From assembly GCF_032854445.1 (NCBI RefSeq), contig NC_088307.1, forward strand, positions 14,210,017 through 14,274,016: a stretch of DNA of 64,000 nucleotides. Reading direction: 5' to 3'. How positions within the stretch are numbered: position 1 is the stretch's first letter; every line of letters starts with the position of its first letter. Shown here in pieces: positions 12,985 through 23,321 of this stretch. This DNA comes from Liolophura sinensis. Its lineage: Eukaryota > Mollusca > Polyplacophora > Chitonida > Chitonidae. The notes beneath the pieces were generated by a model. The model had not been told where the DNA came from. It saw only the letters and a list, made by a program, of their open reading frames with translations, and made no database searches. The translations under genes were made by a program, and so were the position numbers.

Positions 12985-13292
12985 CTGCCCCATTCGCTCA
13001 GTTGATAGAGAAACCGCTTGAGGGGCGGTAGATCCAGGGTGAGTCCTGGGCCGGGCCACACGTAAGACCTTGAAAGAGGAAGTTGTAGCTTCCTCGTCTG
13101 GCATTAAGGGAAAAGTGTGACGACTGGTTGACCCGTATCAGTATAAAGGCTCGGGAAGTGCGGCTTACTTTCCATCAGTAAGTCGTCTCAGTGAAGCAGC
13201 ACTGGACAAAAGAGCGGTGGAAGTCCGTCCTGCAAACAAGGAGGCGCATTACATGCACTCTTTAAGACTCCTTCGTCGCCATATGACTAAAA
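12985..13292 (+). repeat. tRNA-derived SINE, ACTC-tail family, tail missing
   Basis: A tRNA-like head (ATTCGCTCAGTTGATAGAG), then GAGGAAGTTGTAGCTTCCTC, GACCCGTATCAGTATAAAGG, AAGTCGTCTCAGTGAAGCAG and CCTTCGTCGCCATATGACT. It stops before the (ACTC)n tail. No target duplication was seen. Confidence 0.85.
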
Positions 13293-13299
13293 AGGACCT

Positions 13300-13830
13300 G
13301 GAAGGGTCAGGCGGAGAATTTGCCCCAGAGAGGTTCGATAAGAAGGCGCAAATTTCAAAATCCTTGCACAGTCCTGTAGATTTCTGAATCACGAGTATAA
13401 AACTTGACCGAAGCACCCATACAAGTTACATGGCCATAAAACAGATGGTTGCCTAGTAATAACCCGTCAAAACTGCGCCCTCGATCAAAAACGCCAATTT
13501 TTTGATCATACGATGTATTGTGTTTTTAATTTACAGTATGAAGATCAATTTTAACCAGAAAAATATTTTTACTGAAACTTTCATGTATGTATTTTGGTTG
13601 ACGTTTGTCTTCATTTTAAATTTTATTATGCAGTCAGCTTGTCATATTTTAGCAAGTTTAAAATCCCGATTTCTGCTATAGTGTCTCAGGCATACTTGAT
13701 AGGACAGCGAACTAACGAACGTGGAGAACAGGTAGCACCTTAAGGAAGAGTTCGAATCTTTATGTGTTTTTTTTTCTTTGGAAACATACTTTTATGTGAG
13801 TAAAGATATAGACTGTCTTGCATTAAACAA
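13300..13830 (+). repeat. Duplicated segment, paralogue at 27738-28260
   Basis: It shares with 27738-28260 the blocks CCCCAGAGAGGT, AAGCACCCATA, GTTACATGGC, ATGGTTGCCTAGTAAT, CATATTTTAGCAAGTTTAAA and GTGAGTAAAGA, in the same order and orientation, over about 500 bp. No coding frame is conserved. It is either an unclassified repeat or part of a local duplication. Confidence 0.8.
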
Positions 13831-13846
13831 GTGTTATTATGAATTA

Positions 13847-14018
13847 TTTATTTATTTATTTGATTGGTGTTTTAACGCCGTGCTCAACAATATTTCACTT
13901 ATACGACGGGGGCAAGCATTTTTGTGGGAAGAAACCGGACAGAGACCGGGGGAAACCCACGACCATCCGCAGGTTGCTGCCAGACATTTCCGACGTACGG
14001 CCGAAGAGGAAGTCAGCA
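13847..14018 (-). repeat. 5'-truncated SINE, AAATA-tail family
   Basis: From the left: (TTTA)n, TTGATTGGTGTTTTAACGCC, the antisense CGTCGTATAAGTGAAATATT block and the core, ending in CGGCCGAAGAGGAAGTCAGC. The tRNA head is absent. A 12-bp target duplication, TATTATGAATTA, lies at 13835-13846 and 14019-14030, so the truncation happened at insertion. Confidence 0.9.
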
Positions 14019-14374
14019 TATTATGAATTAGAGTGGATAATTGTTAAAGATATGGTATATGTAATTTGTGGCAAGTACACGTGCAGCGAAATCTCATGTT
14101 AATCCTTTACTGATATTTCAGTGTGACTGAAGTAGGTTACCATTTTTCCATTTTATGATCTATAGATCGCTTTAGTGCTTGTTTGCAGCTTTATTAGCCG
14201 CGTGTTTGTCACATAACAGGAAAAGAGGAGTAGAAGACTGGAAGTAGACTTACAGGTGTATGAGCAGCTGTCACTCAGAGCCATAGTAAATTTCGCTTCT
14301 TCAGGTACACTGAGGCACTGGGACCGATTCCCCGCCTTATCATATACAGGGTTCTGTGTTAAAGTTATAAGTTA

Positions 14375-14411
14375 TGCCACAAGCACTCACTCACTCACCC
14401 ACTCACTCACT
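14375..14411 (+). repeat. (CACT)n SINE tail remnant
   Basis: CACAAGCACTCACTCACTCA and following repeats match the tail of the ACTC-family SINE. The body is not recognisable upstream. Confidence 0.55.
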
Positions 14412-14699
14412 CTTTAGCCTATCTGTGTAACTAGAACCACTCAAAGATATAATTGTTGGCCGAGCGTTTCAATTGTCTCTGTTAGAAATACAAGAACTAT
14501 TCACTTCTACCACTGAGATTTCTTTTTTCTCTTCTCTTCCGAAATTGTCAAACAGCATCAATAATGTTTTCTCAGAGCGGTTCAGAGAGGCACCTTAAAA
14601 TTGGTCTTTTTTTATTTCTTTTCCTCCCATAAAAGCAAAAAAGGTAATCGCTATATTCACACCATTTTTAGAAACGGCTGCTCTTCACATATTTATTTT

Positions 14700-14960
14700 T
14701 ATTCCGTGTAAATAGCTTTAGAATGTCGACTTCCGGGACTGGATTTGTCTACGATGACGCCATGACAAAACGCAGTGACCCACGTGACTGCAATCACGTG
14801 GAAAATCCCGCGAGAATAAGGTTCGTCTATAAATCACCCCGTGAATGAATCACTCAAAGTACTTGGACAAACTGGCGCGGATCCCAGTCAGATAAGGAAC
14901 AGCCATAAGTGTAACTGTATAATCTACAAAATCCATGTTAGGCTATCCTGTTTCCAAATT
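14700..14960 (+). promoter_or_regulatory. Putative promoter and 5' non-coding exon of HDAC unit 1
   Basis: Two perfect CACGTG E-boxes at about 14782-14787 and 14795-14800 are followed, about 25 bp on, by a TATAAAT box near 14829, then by AGTACTTGGACAAACTGG. The same arrangement is found at 38800-39010, where one E-box has become CATGTG and the TATA box reads TATGAAT. In that copy the segment ends CCAGCTAG-GTGAGG, a plausible splice donor; here the same site reads CAGTCAG-ATAAGG and has lost the GT. Shared order suggests a promoter; function is inferred only. Confidence 0.4.
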
Positions 14961-15269
14961 TTTTTTCCATCCACGGACTTCACGGGAAATCACTTGATAA
15001 ATAATTACTTATCCTGCTAATAATTGAAATTGAATCAAATAATGGATACGTAAAATTAATTTTTGTAACAAAAAAAAAAAAAGAGCTGAGCGTATGTGAA
15101 CGTCCTTGTCATAATGTTTGCAGCAGAAAATTGCGGTATCCTTGAGTGATTTCCCCCAAGAGATAAACCATATCGTGTTTGAAATACATGCATGTTATCC
15201 CTATAGACAAAAGAAATATTCCCTTTTTTCGGCTTCATGGTAAATTATTAACGTCTGCTTCACAGTTAT

Positions 15270-15322
15270 TTATAAATATTCTTGAGTACGACTGAAAACA
15301 CCAATCAAATAAATAAATAAAT
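15270..15322 (+). repeat. SINE tail fragment, AAATA-tail family
   Basis: TATTCTTGAGTACGACTGAA, then AACACCAATCAAATAAATAA. Only the last 50 bp of the SINE remain. Confidence 0.8.
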
Positions 15323-15479
15323 ATAATTATATTTGATTAGGATAAGAGTAGGCCAAAAAAGGGCGGCATGAATAATTCACCTCCCATCTCGAATTAAGAC
15401 TTGATTTTGAGGTCTCGAATTTGGATGAATTGTAATTTTTTTTTTTTTGCCTATAAAACTCTGGAATAAGTATGTGTTC

Positions 15480-15776
15480 CCTCTGCATTTCTCTGCATCC
15501 GGGCTTGTTCAATCAAATGCAGGATCACGAAATTTAAATGTCAGATCGTTGAGCACATGAGGTTATTCTTCAGTGGGATTTCTTATATTGTGAAATTGAA
15601 AAGCCATGCATAGAATATGTTACCCGCCGTCTCCTGAATGGCTGAATGGGTAGAATCTTGTTTTAGGTTTATCAAGAAGACCTTTCAATAGGCTACAGGT
15701 AAATAAAACTCGTTCCAGGAAAGCGACTGACGAAGAACTGTGTTTCGTGCATACAAAAAAAAAAATTCTGACAATG
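15480..15776 (+). pseudogene. Unit 1 HDAC 5' exon stub, cut off
   Basis: The segment is collinear with 39475-39780. After a TTCCAG acceptor at 15713-15718 the frame reads KATDEELCFVHT, equivalent to KATDNELCLVHT in unit 2 and to the family pattern ending LVHS/T in class II HDACs. It then runs into an A-rich stretch and a stop at about 15776, where LINE sequence follows. The upstream 200 bp also match unit 2 and contain WD(F/S)LY, perhaps the decayed preceding exon. No catalytic exon follows in this unit, so this is a dead fragment. Confidence 0.7.
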
Positions 15777-15789
15777 TAATCCGTACCAA

Positions 15790-16000
15790 ATTAGATCAAC
15801 AGACCAATTAACAACTTTTCGATGTAGAACAGCCCACCTTTAGTAAATCCTTTTTTCCACAAACTGTACCTGACTGGAACAGCTTGCCATATTCGATTAG
15901 AAGAATTAAGAATTATCAAGAATTCAAAATAGCTCTAGAAAAATGTTATATCCGCCAGTTCCTCCACCAGCATGGTATTATGCTAGAAACCGATGTTTAA
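15790..16000 (+). mobile_element. LINE 3'-terminal ORF2 fragment
   Basis: A frame ending in a TAA at 15998-16000 reads SFFPQTVPDWNSLPYSIRR, then about 30 residues ending LETDV. The SFFP(R/K)T(I/V)-DWN-LP block is the characteristic C-terminus of CR1/jockey-type LINE reverse transcriptase proteins. Only the last 50-60 codons survive. It abuts the truncated HDAC exon, so the LINE insertion or a linked deletion probably removed the rest of that exon. An (AT)n tract follows at 16077. Confidence 0.75.
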
Positions 16001-16072
16001 ATATTATCTTGTGTAGATTAAGAAATGGATGTAGCTCGCTAAATGCCTATTTGTATATGTGTGTACATATTG

Positions 16073-16076
<4 letters not shown>

Positions 16077-16125
<49 letters not shown>
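16077..16125. repeat. (AT)n microsatellite
   Basis: About 24 uninterrupted AT dinucleotides, lying downstream of a LINE 3' end. Confidence 0.98.
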
Positions 16126-16126
<1 letters not shown>

Positions 16127-17099
16127 TTTGTTATATATAGCTACATTGTAAAAGCTCTCGATTAGACCTTGTAACACGTCAAGACGGCCATCAAGTTACT
16201 GCGTGCCTTTAAACGTGGTTTTATATGTATATGTGTTTATTTGTGAGTATATACACACAGGCATGTGCGAACGCGCATGTGCGTGTATGTATGAGTTTAT
16301 ATATAAATGTTCATATATGCATATGAGTTTATGATTTGTGCGCAAGTATATACAGATCAGTATAAATGTTTCTGTATGTATATATAAATAGAATGTTTGT
16401 GCACGATCTTCTAAACAATTCCTGTGAACTTTCATAAAAATAACAAAACGCAATTCTGCCTTTTTACAAAACTTTACAATGTATATATTATTACGAATAT
16501 TACACGATATAAGCCTATGGCTTCCTGTGTAAGCAATTGAAATAAATACGTTTAAACCAAACTGAGGCAGAGAATAGGATGATGTTAAAGCTGTACTAAA
16601 ACATTAATACATGGGGAAATTTAAAGCAAAAATTTCCTTTTGATGTTTGAACTGTGCATACATACAGTACAGTATCGACAAGTGTGACAATAGACGAAAT
16701 GTAGAATTAGATGTATGTAGCGGACGGAAAATATAAAATGCCCGGATGTTGTCTCGCCGTGAAGTGTGAAAGACGACTACCACTGCTGTGGCGTGGATGT
16801 ATGGTGTGTCCCCTGGTACCCGGTATAACAGGGATATAACAGGAACATTTGTGGCCTACCTTCAGACCAGTTTTGAGAACCAGCACCATACTGGGGGTGC
16901 AATAGCGATATATTTACAGGTGGCATCACTTGTGTTCAGGGAAATCCCAATATTTGCATGAGTCGAACGATATATTCCACAAACATAGGTATGTCAGTTC
17001 ACTTTGGCTGTTCCGTACGCGAAGATGTTTCCAGTTATTCATATCGTGTTCCGAAGAGGCAGCGATATATACCTCAGGGACGAAGAGAGGTGTTCCATA

Positions 17100-17650
17100 G
17101 GCGGAGAGAGATCTTTCATTGGCGAAGACAGATGTTGTGTAGAGAGACAGATGTTCCATTGTCCAAGACAGATGTTCCGCACACGCAGACAGATGTTCTA
17201 CAGAGGAAGACAGATGTTCCACAGACGCCGACAGATGTTCCACAGACGAAAAGCGATGTTCCACAGACCAAAACTGATGTTCCACCGATCAAGAGCGATG
17301 TTCCAAGGGTGAAGATGAATGATCTATGATGTTTCATAGATTACGAACTTTCTACCACAGACGAAGACAGATGTTCCACAAACCAGGAACAATATTCCAC
17401 AGACAAAGGCATATCTTCAAAAGACGAGGACAGATGATTGGTGTTCCACAGCCGAAAACAGACGTTCCACAGACGAAGAGCTATGTGCCACAGACGAAGA
17501 CAGGTGTTTCACAGACGAAGAGCTATGTGCCACAGACGGAGACAGATGTTCCACAGACGAAGAGGCAGCGGTCAATGTTCTACAGACAAAGGCAGATGTT
17601 CCACAGACGACGAGCGATGTTCCACAGACGAAGACAGATCCACAGAGCAA
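17100..17650. repeat. 21-bp minisatellite array, unit 1
   Basis: About two dozen diverged copies of a 21-bp unit around ATGTTCCACAGACGAAGACA, with variants ending GAGCG. Because 21 is a multiple of 3 and the unit lacks stops in several frames, long overlapping frames stay open on both strands: DVPQTKT, FHRRRQM and HRRRAMC types on plus, SSSVEHL and VFVCGTS types on minus. None has a convincing start, splice context or conserved boundaries between the three arrays, so I read it as non-coding. It lies 0.8 kb beyond the stop codon of the minus-strand membrane-protein gene. Confidence 0.9.
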
Positions 17651-18438
17651 GCGATGGATTAAAGAAAGTGTCATTTATTTTTCCGTGTGCGTAAACAACG
17701 TAAATATATTCAATTTTTATGTTACATTTGTACTGGTTACCAGGGATGATCTTGGACACTGTCTGGAACAATCCAGACCTGAATAACGTTTATTTCCCGA
17801 AATAGGTGAAAGATTTTCCAAGTTCGATACATTCCACTGCTTATGTTATGTGTTCCAAAATAACACTGAACATTTTCAGTGACGAGGTAATATAAGTGAT
17901 TCCTCCGTCAATATGCCTTTCTCTTCCTGTGCTAACAAATTTGATTGCAATGAATTCGGCAATCAATTGTAGAAAAACATACAGGCGGTTTCCCTGAGGC
18001 CTTGTTTCATATAATCCCGCTAACAGTTGTCAGCTTCGAGTGAGATTTTAGTCCCACTCTCTCCATTTAGGTTTCTATACGTCACAGCGAGCACAACATC
18101 CGGGCAACTCGCTATATTACTGACATAATTTGAAGTCCTACTTAATGTCAAGAGATTTTTAAACTTAAATGTTCCTGAAAATATTATTCATAGTATTGGC
18201 GAGCACCGATAAACAGGTTTCTTGTAAGGGAAGATCTGCCCAAAAAAGTTTGAGAAAAAAAAATGAGAGAAAAAGAAACCAAGAACATTGATATTCGGGT
18301 AATGTGGCAGAATAAGATAAGATAAGGCAGTGTAAAATAAGGTTAAAATAAAAATATGGACAATAATGAAGAAATGAGAGGCCTAGCAGTATGATGATGG
18401 CTATCTTTGTTTTGTTGGCCTCGCGGAATAAGGAGAAA

Positions 18439-20110
18439 TTAACCCAGGAGGAAACCCTTCCTCATCCCACAATACGTGTATGCGTTTGTCTTATGCGCTG
18501 CTTCTTTGGTCGCCTCTTTTTGCCTTCTGCCACTTGAGGGCGAACTTCTGCTGCCGGAAGCGTTATTTCCGTGACCTGTGGGAATAAAAGTGGACATAGG
18601 TTGTGAAATTGACAGAATTTTTCATTATCTGAATACTCTACTGTCTTAGCAACTATAATTGCTGGGATATCTCAGCAATATTATTCATTGTCATTGTTCT
18701 GATAAAAATCTGGAATAGAAAGCAGGGCCAAATTATGGAGATTAAGCAGGGAAATCATACATTCCAGATCTGGTTGTTTTCATGTAAAATGCAATGGCTA
18801 AGTGGAAAATGGCTGGGTTGCTATTCTGCCTGGAACGATGATATCTTAGCGATTTTAATCACTTCCAAATTTTGCATGACGCGCCATAGTGGGATATGAT
18901 CATCCTAACTGTGATGGGTTTAAAGAACTAAATGACCTAAGGATGAAACACTGTGGTTAGATAACAGCAGCTGTTTATGACGATAGGAACCCTTTTCAAA
19001 GTTAAAAAAGAACGGTTTAAGGTGGTGTATTGATATAGCTCAGTAACCAATATAAATAATAAATTTTTATCATTATTATTAGTTTTATTTATTTTTTATT
19101 TATTTATATATTCCCAAACATTATCTCGTAGAAATTACTGACACCTTATTAATGTCTGTAATGCACACATATATGCACAACTGCATATGCGTTCACATTA
19201 AGTATCAAACATCTAAGCACCAAACAGATAAGCACACAATTAAGACAACAATCATTTTATTTATCTTGAAACAAAGTTAACAAAGCGAATGGTATATAAA
19301 TTTTGCTTACCGTTAGTTTTCTCACAAATAGGTTTAATGCCGTACCAACTGTAGGCCGCCATTGCGACGAAAGTCAGAAATATCATAATGCTGTGTAACT
19401 AGAAAAAGATATGATTACACATTTAAACAAAAGTGTATGTTCATATGTCATAATTAGTATATTATGTCAACGTGTAGGTATGTATACTAATATATATGTA
19501 TGTAACAGAATGTAAATAACAAGCCTAAATTCTTTTGTACGACATATTATCACATCAATACCTCTCGGGGACAGCGTTCTTTTTGTTTCCACACGCGTAC
19601 TTGGTTGGTTCCATGTGATTAATGAACTTTTCCGTTAGTACGTGAAAAGAACCTTTAAACTGTCATATGATATCTAGTTTATCAGCGCTTTGCATACAGA
19701 TACTCTGTTAAATCCATTTTCGACACTTCTAATATTTAAGAGGTAGAAAGTCACTTTGTGTGGGAAGTATTGCCCGGATGCTTCTACATACATAGTTCAG
19801 AACATCAATGGCAATACCATCGAGAACTACCTGTATTATCGCATTAGTTCAGTCTGACAGATGCCAAACTTACCTGAATACTGAAGAAAGACGGGCAAAA
19901 GGCTGTCTGTTTTCTGAAAAGCCGACGTGTCTTTGCGATGCTATGATCGAAGAACGTACGCTTAGTTAATGGTAACGTCACACTTAACGACGTCACGTGT
20001 CCGTTGCTACGATATCCATTCGTGACGCTCCGGAAATGGTCGACGTAGTCTTCGTGCGCTCTCGGTAAATAACTTCGTCTATATTCATCGGTACAACGAG
20101 AAGGCGTCAT
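18439..20110 (-). CDS. Small single-pass membrane protein, three exons, unrecognised family
   Basis: Exons 20110-19874, 19398-19311 and 18575-18439 (minus) join with GT-AG sites (CAG|GTAAGT, TTCTAG|TTA, ACG|GTAAGC, CACAG|GTC) in matching phases 0 and 1, giving 153 residues. Exon 1 encodes a charged N-terminal region (MTPSRCTDEYRRSYL, rich in R, D, S and T). Exon 2 encodes one hydrophobic segment at residues 82-98 (IMIFLTFVAMAAYSWYG) followed by PICEKTN. Exon 3 encodes a Ser/Gly/Arg-rich tail ending CGMRKGFLLG. No signal peptide is evident, so topology is open. Exon 3 is clearly conserved in the paralogue at 54637-54773 (same length, many silent changes), which supports real coding. I do not recognise the family. 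It lies antisense inside the span of the broken HDAC unit 1. The ATG at 20110 is the first in its frame. Confidence 0.75.
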
Positions 20111-20889
20111 ATTTATTATTCCCGAGAGGTGACGCTAGCGTGAAGCAGGACCTAAGCTATTGTTTTCGTCAAAATTGTAACGTATAACGCCTACAATGTT
20201 ACATTGTTTCAGCTTGCATTGTAAGGTCGTGCTGTGTATTCCGTTACGTCATTACGATGAGATGGGAATGGAACATCTAACATCATTAAATCGACATTAA
20301 GGTCCTCCTGCAGGGCGTTTAACAGGCCCTCATTTTAAATCAAACGTCAGTTCATTTAACCTGTCCAGATAGAAATTTGTGTGAGATAACGGGAAACTAG
20401 AGGACGAGCTAAATAGAAGGTCCAAATGACTGTAGAACACGTTTTCCTCTGTGACGTTACAGTGCGTGTGTACTTAATATATGTATCATGAGCACACATA
20501 TACCGATAATTGTGAGGTAATAAAGGAAAGAACAAACGAGTTCACAGCTTTGAACCATTTTGATACAGGCGGGAAGGAGTTTTATGTGTTCCCCATTGTT
20601 ACATAGCATATAAGGATTTGCAACAAAATGTAAAAATGATATTGCCCCTACATCATGCGTGATTCTCTATTGCCATTGGCTGATCAGGCGGGTCAAAAAT
20701 GTTGACATATACTTGTCACAGTAGCAAGACATGTCCACAAAGGGTGTATGAATCACATCGGGGGCTTAAATGTCATATACCCTACGCAATAGAATTACCG
20801 CGCAGGATTATAATAAGGGGGGTATCTCAGTTCGGCCTACCGTCGTGTGCTCTAGTTGTCTGACGTAAAAAAATGGAGGGATAGCGTCG

Positions 20890-21280
20890 ATGTGTCTACA
20901 GCAGCAAGAAAGGATTTGCATTTTACACCATCAACGGATGGCCAGAAAAAAAGCCAAAGCTATTACAGGGTCGCTGAGAAAGTGTAATTCAAGCTCGGCA
21001 AGAATATTTTGCAAATACCTCCTCGGAAAAATAACAAGAAGTGGATTTCGAGGCCTTTGACCCCCGTGAGTGTTAATGAAGCTTTATCACACTCTTACAC
21101 TGACTGTCGCAAAGAAGAAGTATACTCACCACAAAACAATTTTCCTAGAAAATTTCCGGTAAGGATTAAATCGCTATCTGAAAGATCCGCCCCACTATAA
21201 AAAATATGGCATGATCAGAAACCCGGCATTTACCGATGCAAATGAAATGTTCAAGACAGCCATTGATGAACTGAAATAAT
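20890..21280 (+). pseudogene. DUF3504 / Crypton-type recombinase N-terminal fragment, frame-broken
   Basis: Successive reading frames contain LTPVSVNEALSHSYTDCRKE, then RYLKDPP and FTDANEMFKTAIDELK. This order is that of the N-terminal SAM-like region of the DUF3504 tyrosine-recombinase proteins carried by Crypton elements and their domesticated relatives (KIAA1958, QRICH1, ZMYM2 type). The matches change frame at least twice and end at a TAA just before the next open frame. No catalytic C-terminal half was found here. A fuller example of the same family is at 47250-48434. Confidence 0.55.
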
Positions 21281-21286
21281 TTGGAT

Positions 21287-21763
21287 ATGGCACAACAACC
21301 CATTTACTGTGCCATTTGTGAAGCTGACAAGAAGAAGATTTATTCCTTCATTTGCCTCAGTCCACTTATGGGTTATGACATAAAGTTATATTTGACAAAA
21401 CATCATAGAGCTTGTGACAAACATAATATTTCTGGTGCCATGTCTGCTGGTATGTCCTCAACAAAACCTGTCTCTGGAATACATCCCGCTACTGTAACTG
21501 CCAGTTCATCATCAACAAAGCTTAGACTGTGTAGCTCTGTCACGTCACCTCCAGTAATACTTCCCGCTTCTGAAGCAACCAGTTCATCGGCATCCCATCT
21601 ACAGTCAGCATTAACTAGGCCAAGTGATGTCCTCTCTGGTGATGGACTAGTTCACCCCTCACTAGTAACCTCGGTCGATAGAGAGGACATGTATGGAGAT
21701 TTTGATTTTGACCTTGAGAGCATGCCTTGCGATTGTGAAGACCTGGGTGAAATGCAACCGTAG
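21287..21763 (+). CDS. Unrecognised 158-aa open frame with N-terminal Cys pairs
   Basis: From ATG 21287 the protein begins MAQQPIYCAICEADKKKIYS, with a YCAIC pair and later C-x2-H spacing (residues 8-50) that could form a zinc-binding knot. It then has a Ser/Thr-rich linker and an acidic end (GDFDFDLES, CDCEDLGE). It directly follows the DUF3504 fragment and may once have been fused to it or belong to the same element. No domain could be named. It could equally be an exon or a chance frame; composition favours real or formerly real protein. Confidence 0.35.
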   Translation: MAQQPIYCAICEADKKKIYSFICLSPLMGYDIKLYLTKHHRACDKHNISGAMSAGMSSTKPVSGIHPATVTASSSSTKLRLCSSVTSPPVILPASEATSSSASHLQSALTRPSDVLSGDGLVHPSLVTSVDREDMYGDFDFDLESMPCDCEDLGEMQP

Positions 21764-22044
21764 AACAAAAGAGTTCAAAACTGGTCTCAAGTCATTCAGA
21801 GAGATAACGACCCAATTTTAATAATTGCGTTTTTTTTCTGGTCCAGTTAATTTTATCATGAAGAAATAGACATAATTATAAATTCAACTAGCAGTTAGTT
21901 TTCCAGGCGAAGACCCATGATAATTTAGGCTACTTGTATACAGGCCCTCTATATGGCCATTCAATATAAAGTCTAACATTCATTGACGACCAATGGCACA
22001 TGTCTTCCACCAGTATGGTGCGTACACTATACTTCACATTTGGG

Positions 22045-22535
22045 AGAGGCTGTCATTAACTTTGTGGTTTATGCCGGGTGCTCCGGTTTCCTCTGGTTTC
22101 CTCCAACTATAAAACTGACCACCGTCATATATAATAGGGGAGTTTCGAGTTCAACTCGTTGAAGGTAGAAAAAGTCCAAGTGAAAAATGTGACCTGTCAA
22201 AAATGTTAGGCAACTATTTTTGATCACAGGAGCGACTGAAAAAGTAAAACGTAATTTAGAGTGAATGAATGGTAAAGAGGATTGAGAATCTGAATGTTTG
22301 TGAACTTGAGAAGGACCTAAAGGAAAGAGGCGTCATTTGTGCCTCAGGAAAAGGGTGAGACAGCTAGGTGATCAGTAAACTAACTGTCAACAAAGGTTGC
22401 CTAACATTTTTCACCATTCACATGACACAGTGGGATTGTTTTTACTTTTGATAAAAAAAAAAGAGTTGTGACTCGAAACTCCCTTATTAGTGATAAATTC
22501 TTCAGTATGGCAAGCAACACTCAAATAATTAAAAG
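22045..22535 (+). repeat. SINE copy split by a MITE
   Basis: Left part: ATGCCGGGTGCTCCGGTTTC, then CCACCGTCATAT up to about 22137. The remainder resumes at 22484 with TTAGTGATAAATTCTTCAGT and an A-rich tail, matching the GTCGTATAAGTGAAATATTC...TAAAACACCAATC end of the AAATA-tail SINE. The two halves are separated by the 346-bp inverted-repeat element at 22138-22483. Confidence 0.7.
22138..22483. mobile_element. MITE-like element, 346 bp, with terminal inverted repeats
   Basis: Ends GGGAGTTTCGAGTTCAACTC and, at the right in reverse complement, GGGAGTTTCGAGTCACAACT. A second inverted match inside, AAAAATGTTAGGCAAC (about 22200 and 22390), extends the symmetry. It has no coding capacity. Insertion into a SINE (see the split copy) proves it moved after that SINE. 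A clean target duplication is not obvious, so the superfamily is unassigned. Confidence 0.8.
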
Positions 22536-23321
22536 AATAATTACGACTTGCATAGAGAATTTGTACTGTGTGTTATTGTTACTGTGTGTTATTTGTTCAT
22601 ACTGTCTATATGAAGAAGCATTGATACTAGACTTATTTTATTACCCATATTGTTTAGATAATGTCTGGCTGTCATCTTACTGTTTTACTCCCCTGTATCT
22701 ATATCTTAAATTGATTTAACACCTAGTCTGTATGTTGTGGCTTTGTCTCCACACCTGTATATATATCTGTAATGTTCACCATGAAAAATAATTTACTTCG
22801 TCTGATGATGGCAAAAAGAAAGTGCCAAAATATTCCGTCAAAATGAGTCTTTCAATTTTTCGGAGTTAGACCACTCCTGTTTTACATGTATGTTGTATGA
22901 AGATTTAACTATGTAGACATTTTGGTTGGGCAACCCTTAATGATTTTGTTAACATTGGCGTAAATATTATTGTTTAATTGTTGATCAGGTATGTATGGAG
23001 AACTGTACCTCATCATATTATGTCTACCGGGAAACCCTCGCTAGAGAGACAGCGAGTGGTGGTATCAGTTGTCATGACATGATATGTAAGAACGGAGTAA
23101 ATGCTGCAACTTTGGTGAGGTTATAAAAAATTGCTTAAACTGTGTTCTAGTTGTTCATTTTTTTTGGTGGTGGTGGGGGTGGGGGGGCACATTTTGTCTA
23201 GCAGTGCCAATGACCGTTTAATATGACCAGACTACGAAGAACACCTCGCCGTTATGCTGATTATCATGTTTTAGCAAGGTAGGAACATAACAGTATATTT
23301 ACCTTGTTACCTTAATCTGCA

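Larger units (their letters stand above)
16560..20330. repeat. Membrane-gene block, unit 1 (paralogues 43900-45980 and 52130-57265)
   Basis: A collinear block found three times. In minus-strand order it holds the upstream region, three exons of the small membrane-protein gene, a 3' region and a 21-bp minisatellite. A leading segment has shared anchors such as GATGTTAAAGCTGTACTAAA, TGCCCGGATGTTGTCTCG and GGTGGCATCACTTGTGTT. This copy carries the only intact gene. Confidence 0.85.

Noticed and set aside
13847-14102. Plus-strand frames of 82 and 87 codons
   Set aside because: They are translations of a SINE and its flank.
16926-17694. Several overlapping frames of 74-123 codons on both strands read as repeat proteins
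   Set aside because: They come from a 21-bp satellite without stops in several frames; boundaries are not conserved between the three arrays and no start or splice context supports them.
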